A stretch of 64,000 nucleotides of DNA from Oceanospirillaceae bacterium (GCA_013215375.1 JABSRB010000001.1:1-64000), one strand, 5' to 3'; shown: positions 30,804 through 40,707, numbered from the stretch's first letter. Program-made: numbers and translations. Notes: generated by a model from the sequence alone, not told the origin.

Positions 30804-31829
30804 ATGTCAAAAAGAAAATTAACACGCCACCAAGCGTGGCGGGTAGAAAAAATCCACAAAGAACGCACTGAGCGCGCTTTAAAAAAAGACAACAAAATCA
30901 TTGAACAGTTAGATGCAAGTGAACTAGGCTCCGAACAGCAAGGGTTAATCATTTCGCATTTCGGCAAACAAGTGGATGTTGAAGCGCTTGAAGGCCCTAG
31001 CAGCGGCACCATTACTCGCTGCCACTTGCGTACCCACCTCGGGCAACTAGTTACCGGTGACAAAGTAATCTGGCGACAGGGAGCTGAAACTGGCGTTATT
31101 GTCGCGGTACTGCCGCGTACAACGCAATTACAGCGCCCAACTAGTCAGGGAGAGCTAAAACCTGTCGCGGCCAATATTGACCGTATCGTTATCACTTTTG
31201 CCATAGAGCCCCAGCCTTTTAGTAACTTGATCGACAGGTACTTAGTGGCTTGCGAGTTAAGCGGTATCACCCCCATATTACTACTCAACAAAGCGGATTT
31301 AATCACCGACGACAACCGCCAAGAGATTGATCACTTAATTAATAGATACAAAAAGATTGGCTATGAGGTGCTCACCGCATCAACCACTTTAGAAAGTGGC
31401 ATGGACGAGCTTCACGCGCGTTTAAATAACAAAATATGTGTTTTTGTCGGACAGTCAGGCGTGGGGAAATCTTCACTGATTAATGTATTGCTACCAGGGG
31501 TCGATATAAAGGTAGGAGTTTTGTCAGAACAAACCCGCAAGGGCAAACACACCACGACCACCGCAAGATTATTTCACATGCCCACAGGCGGTGATTTAAT
31601 TGACTCTCCTGGTATTAGAGAGTTTGCTTTGTGGCATTTAGATGAAGATAGCATTATCCATGGGTTTGTCGAATTTAAACCTTTTATTGGCACGTGCAAA
31701 TTCAGAGATTGTAAACATATCAGCGAGCCAAAATGCTCGCTACTTAAAGCCATTGAAGACAATCACATTAGCCAGTCGAGAATGGATAGCTACCGTCGAA
31801 TTATCGGCTCATTAAACGAGGTTAAATAA
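30804..31829 (+). CDS. rsgA: Ribosome small-subunit GTPase RsgA
   Basis: 341 residues. A Lys/Arg-rich N-terminus and an OB fold precede a circularly permuted G domain, seen from motif order: NKAD, then GQSGVGKSS, then DSPG. A C-terminal zinc site follows in the GTCKFRDCKHISEPKC region. It checks late 30S assembly. Note that rsgA and der are two assembly GTPases in one window. Confidence 0.95.
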   Translation: MSKRKLTRHQAWRVEKIHKERTERALKKDNKIIEQLDASELGSEQQGLIISHFGKQVDVEALEGPSSGTITRCHLRTHLGQLVTGDKVIWRQGAETGVIVAVLPRTTQLQRPTSQGELKPVAANIDRIVITFAIEPQPFSNLIDRYLVACELSGITPILLLNKADLITDDNRQEIDHLINRYKKIGYEVLTASTTLESGMDELHARLNNKICVFVGQSGVGKSSLINVLLPGVDIKVGVLSEQTRKGKHTTTTARLFHMPTGGDLIDSPGIREFALWHLDEDSIIHGFVEFKPFIGTCKFRDCKHISEPKCSLLKAIEDNHISQSRMDSYRRIIGSLNEVK

Positions 31830-31939
31830 CCACTTGTTTAATGTCCATAGTATTGACTATAGTTAAGATAATACATTTCAGAAAATTAATAGTTCTGATC
31901 AACTTTTAGTCATTTGGTTACCCACGGACAGACAAATAA

Positions 31940-33571
31940 ATGAGCAATGAGATAATCACCAATTTTGAGTTCGAAGATGAGCAAATTCTCTATGGCCTCG
32001 ACGCTTGGACTCAATATTTATTCGACAAAGACTTGCCTGCCCGTGCCAGCAGCATCAAACGACTGAAAAAATTATTAAATAGTGATAGATCGACCGTTGG
32101 ACAGCTTGAGCAAGTCATAAAAAAAGATCCAGTACTGACGCTGTATGTGGTGAAAGCCGCACAGCTGAAGCACAATGACAACGAATCCTCAGTTAAAAGC
32201 ATTTTACATGCAGTAACATCACTAGGTTATGACGGAATAGAAAAGATCACCCAGCAGATCAAACCTATGTCTTTAAACCCTACTAATGTCCAGCAAAAGC
32301 GTTTTCTGCATGCTTTGTCCAGCAGCCATCATGCTGCTTCCCAGCTGCAGAGCTGGATGCACCTAAAAAACTTGCCCCTTGTTGAAGAATCTTTTTTGGC
32401 CGCCATGTTTTATAGCGTTGGTTTCTGGTCGCTTTGGTTACACGCCCCACTTCATATGCAAAAAATTCAGAAACGTATTCACGAGCAGGGCGAGTCGCCA
32501 ATGGAAGTGGAGCAGGATGTGCTTGGTTGTAGCATGCAGATGATTTCGCAGAATATCGCTAAAATCTGGCAGCTTTCTGAGCTGACGCAACAATCCCAAG
32601 ATCATGCAACTTCTCCCTCCTTTGAAATACTTAACAAGCTGCATAAAAGAGCACTCAAAGACCCAAACTTAAGCGCTAAAGAGCTGCGTGAGCTCAATCA
32701 CATTACACAACAAAAATACTTTCCGGTTAAACTAGCCAACTGGCTAGCTCTCAACGCCAATCGAGACTGGTACTCGGCACAAACACTGCGCAACATCGAT
32801 TTAATTAGCGATTACTTAGGACTTCCTCCTGAAAAAACCATCGGCCTAGTCCATAGCACTTGCGCTAAGTCCTCGCGCGACTACTTTGCCCCCGGGATTA
32901 TGTCCCCCGCCTGCCAGTTACTTTTTTCTCCAAGCGAGATTAAAATTCAATACAAGATGGGCGCAAAAGAATACGCCAGTACTGTATTGCAATACCCGGC
33001 ACCAGAGACGCCGATGATTAAACCAATCGATTTAAGCAAGTACCAACACGAGTATGCAGATGAGGCATTCTATCAACTGATTGATGCTCATATGAGTGCC
33101 AGCAGCGCTAAATCAAAGTTCCAAAAGCCCACTCAAGTACTGATAGCACTGATCCAAGGTTTACAGCGAGGCATAGGTGTTAAACAATTATCTTTGTTAT
33201 CTGTCAGCAAAAAGAACAACTTAGTTAAGTCGGTACAAAGCAGTGGTTACCCGTCGAACGCAGGCATGCCAGAGTTCAGTGCAAAATTGACCGACGAAGT
33301 GATCATAAAAGAACTGTGTAACAAACAAACTTACGTGGTCTACGATCAGCTGACGCAACAGAAATTAGCCCCAAAGCTTGGCGATACTCTACAGTATGCC
33401 GCCGCCTCCGAATTTATGTTGATATCTATATTCAAAGTAAATCAACTGGTCGGCATTTTATACTTAGATATGGATGACGCTCCCCTGGGGAATTTTATTC
33501 GTGAGCGCACACGCCATCTATGCTTCTCCGCTTCGCGTGCCTTGGAAAACTTACACACTACAAGCTCATAA
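31940..33571 (+). CDS. HDOD domain protein with C-terminal GAF-like domain
   Basis: 543 residues, no signal peptide. The N-terminal half looks like HDOD: a long helical region with LLNSDRSTVGQLEQVIKKDP and LSSSHHAASQLQSWM, related to HD phosphohydrolases but without a clear HD pair. The last about 160 residues resemble a GAF sensor (EFMLISIFKVNQLVGILYLDMD). HDOD proteins act in signalling, often with c-di-GMP or two-component systems, and have no known catalysis. It stands alone between rsgA and psd. Its ligand and partner are unknown. Confidence 0.75.
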   Translation: MSNEIITNFEFEDEQILYGLDAWTQYLFDKDLPARASSIKRLKKLLNSDRSTVGQLEQVIKKDPVLTLYVVKAAQLKHNDNESSVKSILHAVTSLGYDGIEKITQQIKPMSLNPTNVQQKRFLHALSSSHHAASQLQSWMHLKNLPLVEESFLAAMFYSVGFWSLWLHAPLHMQKIQKRIHEQGESPMEVEQDVLGCSMQMISQNIAKIWQLSELTQQSQDHATSPSFEILNKLHKRALKDPNLSAKELRELNHITQQKYFPVKLANWLALNANRDWYSAQTLRNIDLISDYLGLPPEKTIGLVHSTCAKSSRDYFAPGIMSPACQLLFSPSEIKIQYKMGAKEYASTVLQYPAPETPMIKPIDLSKYQHEYADEAFYQLIDAHMSASSAKSKFQKPTQVLIALIQGLQRGIGVKQLSLLSVSKKNNLVKSVQSSGYPSNAGMPEFSAKLTDEVIIKELCNKQTYVVYDQLTQQKLAPKLGDTLQYAAASEFMLISIFKVNQLVGILYLDMDDAPLGNFIRERTRHLCFSASRALENLHTTSS

Positions 33572-33752
33572 CATCCGCAATCGAACAAAAGCGGGGGTCG
33601 CAGCGGCTTAATAGCCCACCTTGAATGCTAAAAATCAAACCCTTTACCACACAATTTATTGCTAACACATCAAGATCAATTTACTATTCTACTCTTCAAG
33701 CAACGTCACTATTTCTAACTTTTAAACATTCATCCATTAATTGGAATTTATT

Positions 33753-34625
33753 GTGAAAGAACAATTATTTATTTTACTGCAGAAAATTCTCCCACAACAT
33801 CTAATCTCTAGAATTGTTGGAGCTTTCGCACAGAGCACTCATCCTGTGATTAAAAATCAATTTATCAGCTGGTTCGTGGCGAGATACAACGTCGACATGA
33901 GCCAGGCAAAAGAGGAAGACCCTAGCAGCTATGAAAGCTTTAACGCCTTTTTTACCAGAGCGCTAAAAGATGATGCGCGCCCAATTGATGTTAACTCCGG
34001 TTTAGTATTCCCTGCAGATGGCGCTATTAGTCAATTGGGAGATATCAATAAAGGCAGAATTTTTCAGGCAAAAGGTCGTGATTTTTCTCTCAGCGCAATC
34101 CTAGGTGGAGATTCTCGCCTGGTTGATAAATTTGAAAACGGGCGATTTGCCACTATTTATTTATCACCACGCGACTACCACCGTGTACACATGCCAATTA
34201 GTGGCAAGTTGATCGAAACTATCTACATTCCCGGTGATTTGTACTCGGTAAACCAAACAACTGCCGAAAACATCGACGGTTTATTTGCTCGCAACGAGCG
34301 ACTTGTGGTTATTTTTGATACTGAAGCAGGCCCTATGGCGATGATATTAGTGGGAGCGATGATAGTCGCTGGCATCGAAACCCCATGGGGAGGACAAGTG
34401 TGTCCGATTGGCAAGGCTCTACAAAAACAGCATTATAGCGCTAGCTCAAAAGAAGATATATTTATTGAGAAAGGCCAGGAAATGGGTAGGTTTAAACTGG
34501 GATCAACGGTTGTATTACTTTTCGCGGAAGACGCCATTAACTGGAAAGAGCACTTATTCCCGCAAATGCCTACCGTTTTAGGCGAGGCAATGGCTGATCA
34601 AAACACTGTTAAAGACCCTCTTTAA
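33753..34625 (+). CDS. psd: Phosphatidylserine decarboxylase proenzyme
   Basis: 290 residues from GTG 33753, with TTGGA upstream; a TTG four codons earlier is the alternative. The self-cleavage site LGST (GRFKLGSTV) near the C-terminus generates the pyruvoyl group, and PADGAISQLG, YLSPRDYHRVHMP and YIPGDLYSVN are family motifs. It makes phosphatidylethanolamine in the inner membrane. It ends soon after the alpha subunit and lacks the long tail of E. coli Psd. Confidence 0.95.
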   Translation: MKEQLFILLQKILPQHLISRIVGAFAQSTHPVIKNQFISWFVARYNVDMSQAKEEDPSSYESFNAFFTRALKDDARPIDVNSGLVFPADGAISQLGDINKGRIFQAKGRDFSLSAILGGDSRLVDKFENGRFATIYLSPRDYHRVHMPISGKLIETIYIPGDLYSVNQTTAENIDGLFARNERLVVIFDTEAGPMAMILVGAMIVAGIETPWGGQVCPIGKALQKQHYSASSKEDIFIEKGQEMGRFKLGSTVVLLFAEDAINWKEHLFPQMPTVLGEAMADQNTVKDPL

Positions 34626-34733
34626 TCCAACCTAAGTTCGATCGTTGAATCTTGGTTATAAGGACAACCCAGCCACTTCTACTAAAGAGCGACTACTCAA
34701 GCTGCGCTCTTCAATTGACCACCGAGAACAGTC

Positions 34734-35753
34734 ATGACAACCTCTGCTAGCTGGAACACATTATTAAACGCAACCTGTATAGAAAAGTTAAACTCTTTTA
34801 CAGACTCTAGCGCTGCACTGCAAATTTCACCACTGGATTACCAGGCATTATTTAGCATTAGCGGGGCTGATAGCCAGTCATTTTTACAGGGACAGCTGAC
34901 ATGTGACATGCGAGATGTATCCTCCCAGGGCAGCAGACTAGCAGCTCACTGCACACCTAAAGGCGCCATGGTGAGCGCAATGCGAGTAGTTAGTTTTAAT
35001 GACAGCTTTTTACTTCGCGTCAATAGCGCCAGCACAGCGCAATGCATCACTGCGTTAAATAAGTATATGATGTTTTCAAAGGCGCAAGCGACTGATTTAT
35101 CAGAGCAATGGGTGGGCTTTGGGATATCAGGTAATGATGCGCTATCCTTCATCAGCAATCACTTTGACAATATCCCCACGGATGTAAACCAAAGCATTAC
35201 TGAACAGGACAAGGTTCTCATTAAAGTCCCCGGGAATCGATATGAGGCATGGCTGACACTAGATGAGGCAAAAAAGTGGCTGGCGGAACCTCTACTAATT
35301 GCAGCTTTAGCCCCAAGCACGCTCTGGCATAAGCTTGATATTATTAACGGTATAGCCGATGTTTACCCGCAGACAAGTGGCATGTTTATTCCACAAATGT
35401 GTAATCTGCAGGCTTTAGCGGGCGTTAGCTTTAATAAGGGCTGTTACACCGGCCAAGAAGTGATTACTCGATTGCATTTTCGCGGCAAGCTCAACAAACA
35501 ATTAATAATTGCCCAATTTCAATTAGACGACTTGAATAATGAAAACTATATTGCTCAGCTGGTGAATAGCAAGGAGCAAAACAACGTCGGTAAAGTATTG
35601 CAGAGCTGCATTATCGAAAACATCTGCTATTTACAAATCATTATCAATCACAGTAAAGCGGAAAATGCACTGCACCTTGATAATGATACCAGCTTAAAAA
35701 CATTACCGTTGCCCTACATTCTCGACCCTGATTTATTTACCCGTAAGGTATAA
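34734..35753 (+). CDS. ygfZ: Folate-binding Fe-S protein YgfZ
   Basis: 339 residues, COG0354. The signature KGCYTGQEVITRLHFRG carries the conserved Cys, and an aminomethyltransferase-like fold is suggested by the FLQGQLTCDMR and CTPKGAM segments. YgfZ uses tetrahydrofolate to help maintain certain Fe-S enzymes such as MiaB. It follows psd after 108 nt. Given the missing isc genes, this is one of the few Fe-S maintenance factors in view. Confidence 0.9.
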   Translation: MTTSASWNTLLNATCIEKLNSFTDSSAALQISPLDYQALFSISGADSQSFLQGQLTCDMRDVSSQGSRLAAHCTPKGAMVSAMRVVSFNDSFLLRVNSASTAQCITALNKYMMFSKAQATDLSEQWVGFGISGNDALSFISNHFDNIPTDVNQSITEQDKVLIKVPGNRYEAWLTLDEAKKWLAEPLLIAALAPSTLWHKLDIINGIADVYPQTSGMFIPQMCNLQALAGVSFNKGCYTGQEVITRLHFRGKLNKQLIIAQFQLDDLNNENYIAQLVNSKEQNNVGKVLQSCIIENICYLQIIINHSKAENALHLDNDTSLKTLPLPYILDPDLFTRKV

Positions 35754-35810
35754 ATTGCTAGCTAAAGTTTAAGTATAAACGCTCTTTGACACTGCTATAT
35801 GGATGTAGCT

Positions 35811-35880
35811 ACTTAGGATTTGTCGAAAACAAAATCCCGCTCTAACATTTACGTTTACTGCACATTCTGTGTATAAAAAA
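35811..35880. repeat. Dispersed repeat, copy B, beside the rluB terminator
   Basis: Partner of 16811-16880 (49 of 70 bp identical, no gaps). Like copy A it ends in a run of A that forms the outer arm of a terminator for a minus-strand gene. Confidence 0.65.
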
Positions 35881-35899
35881 AGGGCCTTTAGCCCTTTTT
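35876..35899. terminator. Bidirectional terminator between ygfZ and rluB
   Basis: A 9-bp stem AAAAAGGGC / GCCCTTTTT (35877-35885 with 35891-35899), 5-nt loop, T-run on both strands. It serves the two convergent genes. Confidence 0.88.
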
Positions 35900-35919
35900 A
35901 AATAATCATGTAAATTCAG

Positions 35920-36765
35920 TTACGAATCTTTGCGCTTACGACCCACTTCTTGGCGAATACGCTGATTTTTATAACGTCTTTCAAAACCTGCTTTTTCTGC
36001 TGGCTTCATTTTAAGTGGCTTTTTATCACCTAGCTCTAACTTCTTTGCTATCGCTTTAACTTCTTTGTTCTCAAGCTCTTTCCAAGTGCCTATTTTCACG
36101 TCACTTGGCATAAAAACACTACCATAGCGTACACGCTTTAAACGGCTAACCTTGATGCCCTGAGACTCCCACAGACGCCTAACTTCCCTATTGCGCCCTT
36201 CCATGACCACACAGTGGTACCACTTATTAGCACCATCACCATCGAAGAACTGCACATCGGTAAATTTGGCCATGCCATCTTCCAACAATACACCTTCTTT
36301 TAGCCTGGCGATCATGTCGTCATCGATATTGCCTAATACACGCACTGCGTACTCGCGATCTATATTAGCCGATGGATGCATCATCTTATTGGCCAACTCG
36401 CCATCGGTGGTAAAGATAAGTAGACCAGAGGTATTAATATCCAAACGGCCTATCGCTATCCAGCGACCATTTTTTAATGGCGGCAAATGATCATATACCG
36501 TAGGTCGGCCTTCAGGATCCTGCCTAGTAGAAACCTCGCCGACAGGCTTATTATAAATCATCACCCTTCTAGGGCTATCCATCTCAGAGACTAGCTCAAT
36601 TGCTCTGCCATCGAGTTGCACTGCATCACGTCTAGTGACTCGATCACCTAATGTTGCTTTTTCACCATTGATAGAAAAACGTCCTTCTCCTATCCAGCGC
36701 TCCATCTCACGACGTGAGCCATATCCGGAGCGCGCCAATACTTTCTGTAATTTTTCATCACTCAT
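35920..36765 (-). CDS. rluB: 23S rRNA pseudouridine2605 synthase RluB
   Basis: 281 residues from ATG 36765 (MSDEKLQKVLARSGYGSRRE, like RluB); ATG 36786 would add seven residues. An S4-like N-terminal domain is followed by the RsuA-family catalytic domain with Asp in GRLDINTSGLL and EGRNREVRRLWE, then a Lys/Arg-rich tail. It isomerises U2605 near the peptidyl-transferase centre. RluE/RsuA are related, but the tail favours RluB. Confidence 0.9.
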   Translation of the reverse strand: MSDEKLQKVLARSGYGSRREMERWIGEGRFSINGEKATLGDRVTRRDAVQLDGRAIELVSEMDSPRRVMIYNKPVGEVSTRQDPEGRPTVYDHLPPLKNGRWIAIGRLDINTSGLLIFTTDGELANKMMHPSANIDREYAVRVLGNIDDDMIARLKEGVLLEDGMAKFTDVQFFDGDGANKWYHCVVMEGRNREVRRLWESQGIKVSRLKRVRYGSVFMPSDVKIGTWKELENKEVKAIAKKLELGDKKPLKMKPAEKAGFERRYKNQRIRQEVGRKRKDS

Positions 36766-36911
36766 TTTTGACGCCCCATTATTCATTTAATTCTAAATTT
36801 TAAAACATTACCCCAAGGTGGTTGCTATAAAAACACCACCGAGAAGCGACAGATTAGTTTTTGATTAACAGCTCGAAGAAGCCCAACCCAAAAACCATTC
36901 CCCCTAAAACG

Positions 36912-36940
36912 AAAAAACCCTCTGACAGAATCAGAAGGTT
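36912..36940 (-). terminator. Rho-independent terminator after the H-NS-like gene
   Basis: A 10-bp stem with one mismatch (36916-36925 with 36931-36940), 5-nt loop and six T on the minus strand. Confidence 0.85.
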
Positions 36941-36968
36941 CTAAAATACTTAACCTATTGTACAGGAA

Positions 36969-37358
36969 TTATTTAATTAAGCAGCTTTCTTTTGTCGCAT
37001 TATTCTCATCGAAGTACTGCTGAAAGACAACAGGAGTGCGTCCGCGTCCAGACCATTCATGGGTAATATCATCAACGGTAACACGATACTTTGCCTGTAC
37101 CTTCTTCTTAACAACAGTAGGAACAATTTCTCGAAGATCTTCAAAGCCAATACCAGACTCTTGCATTGCCTTGCGAATCGCCTCAATTTTTTCCGCTTTT
37201 TCGCTCTCAGCTTGTGAGCGCGCAAGCTCTAGCTCTTTATGCTCTTCTAAAATATCACCAAGATCAGTGATGATTTTACTCAGCTCATCGACAGAAAGCT
37301 CCTGACATTGTTTACGCAATGAATTTTTACGGGTCAACATTCTTACAAAGTCAGTCAT
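36969..37358 (-). CDS. H-NS family nucleoid protein
   Basis: 129 residues. A helical N-terminal oligomerisation domain (about 1-65, with a heptad-like LxxxLxxI pattern) precedes a C-terminal AT-hook-like DNA-binding motif WSGRGRTP, the H-NS signature. H-NS proteins silence AT-rich, often acquired DNA. It is monocistronic, with its own terminator, and its upstream region is very A/T-rich, which fits autoregulation. An odd extra tail with one Cys (ENNATKESCLIK) follows the motif. Confidence 0.85.
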   Translation of the reverse strand: MTDFVRMLTRKNSLRKQCQELSVDELSKIITDLGDILEEHKELELARSQAESEKAEKIEAIRKAMQESGIGFEDLREIVPTVVKKKVQAKYRVTVDDITHEWSGRGRTPVVFQQYFDENNATKESCLIK

Positions 37359-37463
37359 TTGATATATCCAATTTCATTTATTTAGTCTGCTAAAATTAGC
37401 GCAAGTTTTAAAACATTACAAGTTTATGATATCAGTTTTAAATTAATTTAAAATAGTTTAAAT

Positions 37464-38081
37464 TTAAAAATTACTAATATCTCCCGCTCCTTCACGTATT
37501 ATCTCAGGCACATCATCTACTAAATTTATTACTGAAGTCGCCTCCATACCACAATAGCCGCCATCAATAACCAAATCTACCTGGTGTTGTAATATTTCTC
37601 TAATTTCATAGGGGTCTGTTAGAGGGGTATCATCCCCCGGCAAAATTAAAGAGGTACTCATTATTGGTTCGCCAAGCTCTCTCATTAATTCTAAAGCTAT
37701 ATTACTATCTGGTATTCTTAAACCTATTGTTTTACGTTTTGCATGTAATAATCTTTTAGGCACCTCGGAGGTAGCTCTTAAAATAAAAGTATAAGCACCC
37801 GGAGTATGATTTTTTAATATTCGATACTGCGGGTTATTAACTTTTGCATAGGTGCCAATCTCACTTAAATCTCGACAAACTAAGGTAAAGTTATGTTTAT
37901 CGTCTAATTTACGAATACGCTTTAGCCTATCAACTGCGCTTTTATCACCTAGATGACAGCCTATCGCATACGCACAATCTGTGGGGTACACAACCAACCC
38001 GCCCTGGCGAATTATTTCAACAGCTTGTGCAATTAATCTTTTTTGGGGATTATCAGGATGTATTTGAAATAACTGACTCAT
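37464..38081 (-). CDS. yciO: YciO-like Sua5/YrdC family protein
   Basis: 205 residues, YrdC fold: GGLVVYPTDCAYAIGC, KHNFTLVCRDLSEI and TIGLRIPD. The family binds RNA or nucleotides; TsaC members form threonylcarbamoyl-AMP. It matches the YciO subgroup better than TsaC and lies 13 nt after rnm as in E. coli, so I call YciO; weak t6A activity is possible. Confidence 0.85.
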   Translation of the reverse strand: MSQLFQIHPDNPQKRLIAQAVEIIRQGGLVVYPTDCAYAIGCHLGDKSAVDRLKRIRKLDDKHNFTLVCRDLSEIGTYAKVNNPQYRILKNHTPGAYTFILRATSEVPKRLLHAKRKTIGLRIPDSNIALELMRELGEPIMSTSLILPGDDTPLTDPYEIREILQHQVDLVIDGGYCGMEATSVINLVDDVPEIIREGAGDISNF

Positions 38082-38094
38082 ACTCCCTCCTTAT

Positions 38095-38964
38095 TTACTG
38101 TTTTTGTTTATTAATAACACCATCACTATTTAGCACATGCGGTAAATCAGCAGATATCTCGGGATAAACACCTAACCTAGTCCATCTATTTTCAGGTGTA
38201 TGAAAATCACTCCCAGCAGAAACTAACAACTCATGCTTTTGCACTTCAAATTTAAGAATATTCTGCTGTTCTCGGTTAATCCCAGGATAACCTAATTCCA
38301 ACGCATCCCCTCCTAAAGCACTAAATTCTGCAATAATTTTTCTGAGCTTACTCATCGTTAACTTATATTTAGTAGGATGTGCTAACACAGAAACAGCGCC
38401 ACTGGCTTTAATAACTTCTAGTACCTTTTCAAGGCTAGGCCAAGCAACAGATACATTCGCTAATTTCCCGGCGCCTAAATATTTTTTAAAGGCTTCTTCC
38501 TCTGAATTTACCACTTTTAAATCACAGAGTACTTTGGCAAAATGTGGCCGACCTATTTGTGCGCCAGCCGCTTTTTCACAAACTAAATTGTATATATTTG
38601 GGATTCTCTTTTTTTCTAACTTTAGCGCTATCCGTTTTGCTCTATCCACCCTTAATGTTTCTAGGTCAGCTAAATGCCGTTTTAATTCGGGATGCTCTAT
38701 GTCTAACCCTAATCCCACTATATGTAAAATCTGTTTACCCAGCAGGCAAGTAAACTCAGCCCCGGGAATTAAAATCATATTGTCTTCATTTTCCGATGTG
38801 TTTTTTATTGCCATTAAACCTTTGACACCTTCAATAGTATCATGATCGGTTATAGCAAGAACCTCTACTCCCGCCTCTCGGGCTGAATCATATAAAGCTA
38901 AGGGGCTTAATACTCCATCAGATGCCGTGGTGTGAGTATGTAAATCATATTTTGGTAAGTTCAT
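38095..38964 (-). CDS. rnm: PHP-domain 5'-3' exonuclease RNase AM
   Basis: 289 residues. Metal-binding PHP motifs: YDLHTHTTASDG at the N-terminus, ITDHDTIEG, and GSDFHTPENRWTRLG near the C-terminus. The family removes nucleotides from 5' ends and also acts on 3',5'-bisphosphonucleosides; E. coli RNase AM (YciV) matures 5' ends of rRNA. It heads a two-gene unit with yciO and is divergent from yciB. Confidence 0.88.
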   Translation of the reverse strand: MNLPKYDLHTHTTASDGVLSPLALYDSAREAGVEVLAITDHDTIEGVKGLMAIKNTSENEDNMILIPGAEFTCLLGKQILHIVGLGLDIEHPELKRHLADLETLRVDRAKRIALKLEKKRIPNIYNLVCEKAAGAQIGRPHFAKVLCDLKVVNSEEEAFKKYLGAGKLANVSVAWPSLEKVLEVIKASGAVSVLAHPTKYKLTMSKLRKIIAEFSALGGDALELGYPGINREQQNILKFEVQKHELLVSAGSDFHTPENRWTRLGVYPEISADLPHVLNSDGVINKQKQ

Positions 38965-39112
38965 ATTTTGTACACTTGTCGATAAATTAATAACGTTGCT
39001 TATTTGCGCAATAAACTTTCATTAAATATTTTTGAACATATTAACAACTTGAGCCCAACATCTGTTAAATTTACACAATATATTTAAATCTTTCTAACTT
39101 TATCGAGATCCT

Positions 39113-39679
39113 ATGAAATTAATTTTAGACTTTCTACCCATTGTTATTTTTGTCGCTGTTTATAAATACACCAACGATATAATAATCGCTACCGCCGCGC
39201 TCATCCCCGCTACTATCATCGCTATTGGTTACTCTTGGTTCAAAGAGAAGAAAATTGAAAAGATGCAGATAATTACGCTGGCTCTTGTTATTACTATGGG
39301 TGGCGCAACCGTTATTTTTCAGGACAAAACGTTTATTCAATGGAAGCCTTCTGTGGTTAATTGGCTTTTTGCTATTACTTTCCTCGGCAGCCAATTTATC
39401 GGCAAGAAAACCATTATTGAAAGAATGATGGGTGCTCAAATAGTACTGAAAAATAAAACATGGAATATTCTCAATATTGCCTGGGTCTTATTCTTTACTT
39501 CTATGGGTATCGTAAACCTCTACGTCGCATTTAATTACTCTGAAGAAACTTGGGTTAATTTCAAATTATTCGGCATGTTAGGCCTGACTGTTATATTTAT
39601 TATTGCCCAGGGAATATATATATCACTCAACAGTAAAACCAGCGAATCTTCTTCAGAAGATAACCACATCAAGGACTGA
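39113..39679 (+). CDS. yciB: Inner-membrane protein YciB (IspZ family)
   Basis: 188 residues, almost wholly membrane, about five segments (first at 4-35, last at 156-177). The start MKLILDFLPIVIFVAVYK, NWLFAITFLGSQF and WVNFKLFGMLGLT match YciB/IspZ. It links cell-envelope synthesis and septation, and its loss affects envelope integrity. The next gene, yciI, starts 3 nt later. Confidence 0.92.
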   Translation: MKLILDFLPIVIFVAVYKYTNDIIIATAALIPATIIAIGYSWFKEKKIEKMQIITLALVITMGGATVIFQDKTFIQWKPSVVNWLFAITFLGSQFIGKKTIIERMMGAQIVLKNKTWNILNIAWVLFFTSMGIVNLYVAFNYSEETWVNFKLFGMLGLTVIFIIAQGIYISLNSKTSESSSEDNHIKD

Positions 39680-39682
39680 ACA

Positions 39683-39982
39683 ATGCTGTATGCCATAATA
39701 GCAGAAGACAGACCAGACTCATTAGCCGCTCGTCTAGTAACAAGAACAGAACACTTAGCACGCTTAACAAAGCTGCATGATGAGGGAAGATTGGTGTTAG
39801 CTGGCCCTCATCCAGCAATTGATAGTAAAGACCCAGGGCAAGCTGGTTTTAGTGGCAGTTTAATTGTCGCTGAATTTGCAGATTTGAGCGCTGCGCAACA
39901 ATGGGCGGATCAAGATCCTTATAAAAAAGCTAACATTTACAATAAAGTTACGGTAAAACCCTTCAAAAAAGTGTTCCCGTAG
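39683..39982 (+). CDS. yciI: YciI-like protein
   Basis: 99 residues, ferredoxin-like fold. [22 protein letters not shown] carries the conserved His-Asp pair, and [11 protein letters not shown] is typical. Close over its full length to E. coli YciI, which has no settled function. Co-transcribed with yciB. Confidence 0.93.
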   Translation: MLYAIIAEDRPDSLAARLVTRTEHLARLTKLHDEGRLVLAGPHPAIDSKDPGQAGFSGSLIVAEFADLSAAQQWADQDPYKKANIYNKVTVKPFKKVFP

Positions 39983-40152
39983 TCTATAACTAATAGAACT
40001 GATGAATACAACCTTGATAAGGGTTCCAAATCAAGATTACAACCAGTACAATACTTGAACATGCGCACACCTACTAATGAACCGTTATCTGAGTCACAGA
40101 GGTTGCACTTGATGTTAGTAGCAATATTCACACTATAAAGGAATTTAAAAAA

Positions 40153-40707
40153 ATGAAAAAATTCGCTATTACTGCCGGATTGGCCTTAGCGGTGACTCTA
40201 TCTGCATCTGCGATGGCACACCAAGAAAACCACGGCTATGTTACAAATTCAAATGGATCTATCTGGCAGACTCTTAGTGGTTGCCTAAAGCATTCTGTAT
40301 GGACTGAAGCTGATACCGCAGCGTGCGACGGCCCTGCTGCTGTAACACCTGATGCTGTAGATGCTGCTAAGAAATTTGCAATTTTCTTCGATTTTGACAG
40401 TGCTACTGTTGGTAATGTTTCTCAAATCGCAAATTACATCAACGGTCTATCTAAAGTTTCAAACGTTAGCCTAGTTGGCCACGCTGATCCTATCGGTGAC
40501 AATGCTTACAACATGGCTCTTTCTAAGCGCCGTGCAGTTAATGTTGCAAACGCACTGACACAAGCTGGTGTTACACCTTCTTCTATCTCTGTTGATTACC
40601 AGGGCGAGTCTGCTCCTGTAGCACAGTGTTCAGGTACTGGTGCTTCACTAATCAGCTGCCTACGCGCTGACCGTCGTGTTGACGTTCAAATCGCAGGTAA
40701 GAGCTAA
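40153..40707 (+). CDS. Exported OmpA C-terminal domain protein without a beta-barrel
   Basis: 184 residues. A signal peptide (cleavage after SAMA, residue 22), then a short segment with W, C and W (GSIWQTLSGCLKHSVWT) and a second Cys, then the OmpA-like peptidoglycan-binding domain (about 75-180; FFDFDSATV, NMALSKRRAVNVANAL). Two more Cys lie in the C-terminal part. It should tether outer membrane and peptidoglycan without a barrel. Its own ribosome-binding site (AAGGA) and a terminator flank it. Confidence 0.88.
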   Translation: MKKFAITAGLALAVTLSASAMAHQENHGYVTNSNGSIWQTLSGCLKHSVWTEADTAACDGPAAVTPDAVDAAKKFAIFFDFDSATVGNVSQIANYINGLSKVSNVSLVGHADPIGDNAYNMALSKRRAVNVANALTQAGVTPSSISVDYQGESAPVAQCSGTGASLISCLRADRRVDVQIAGKS

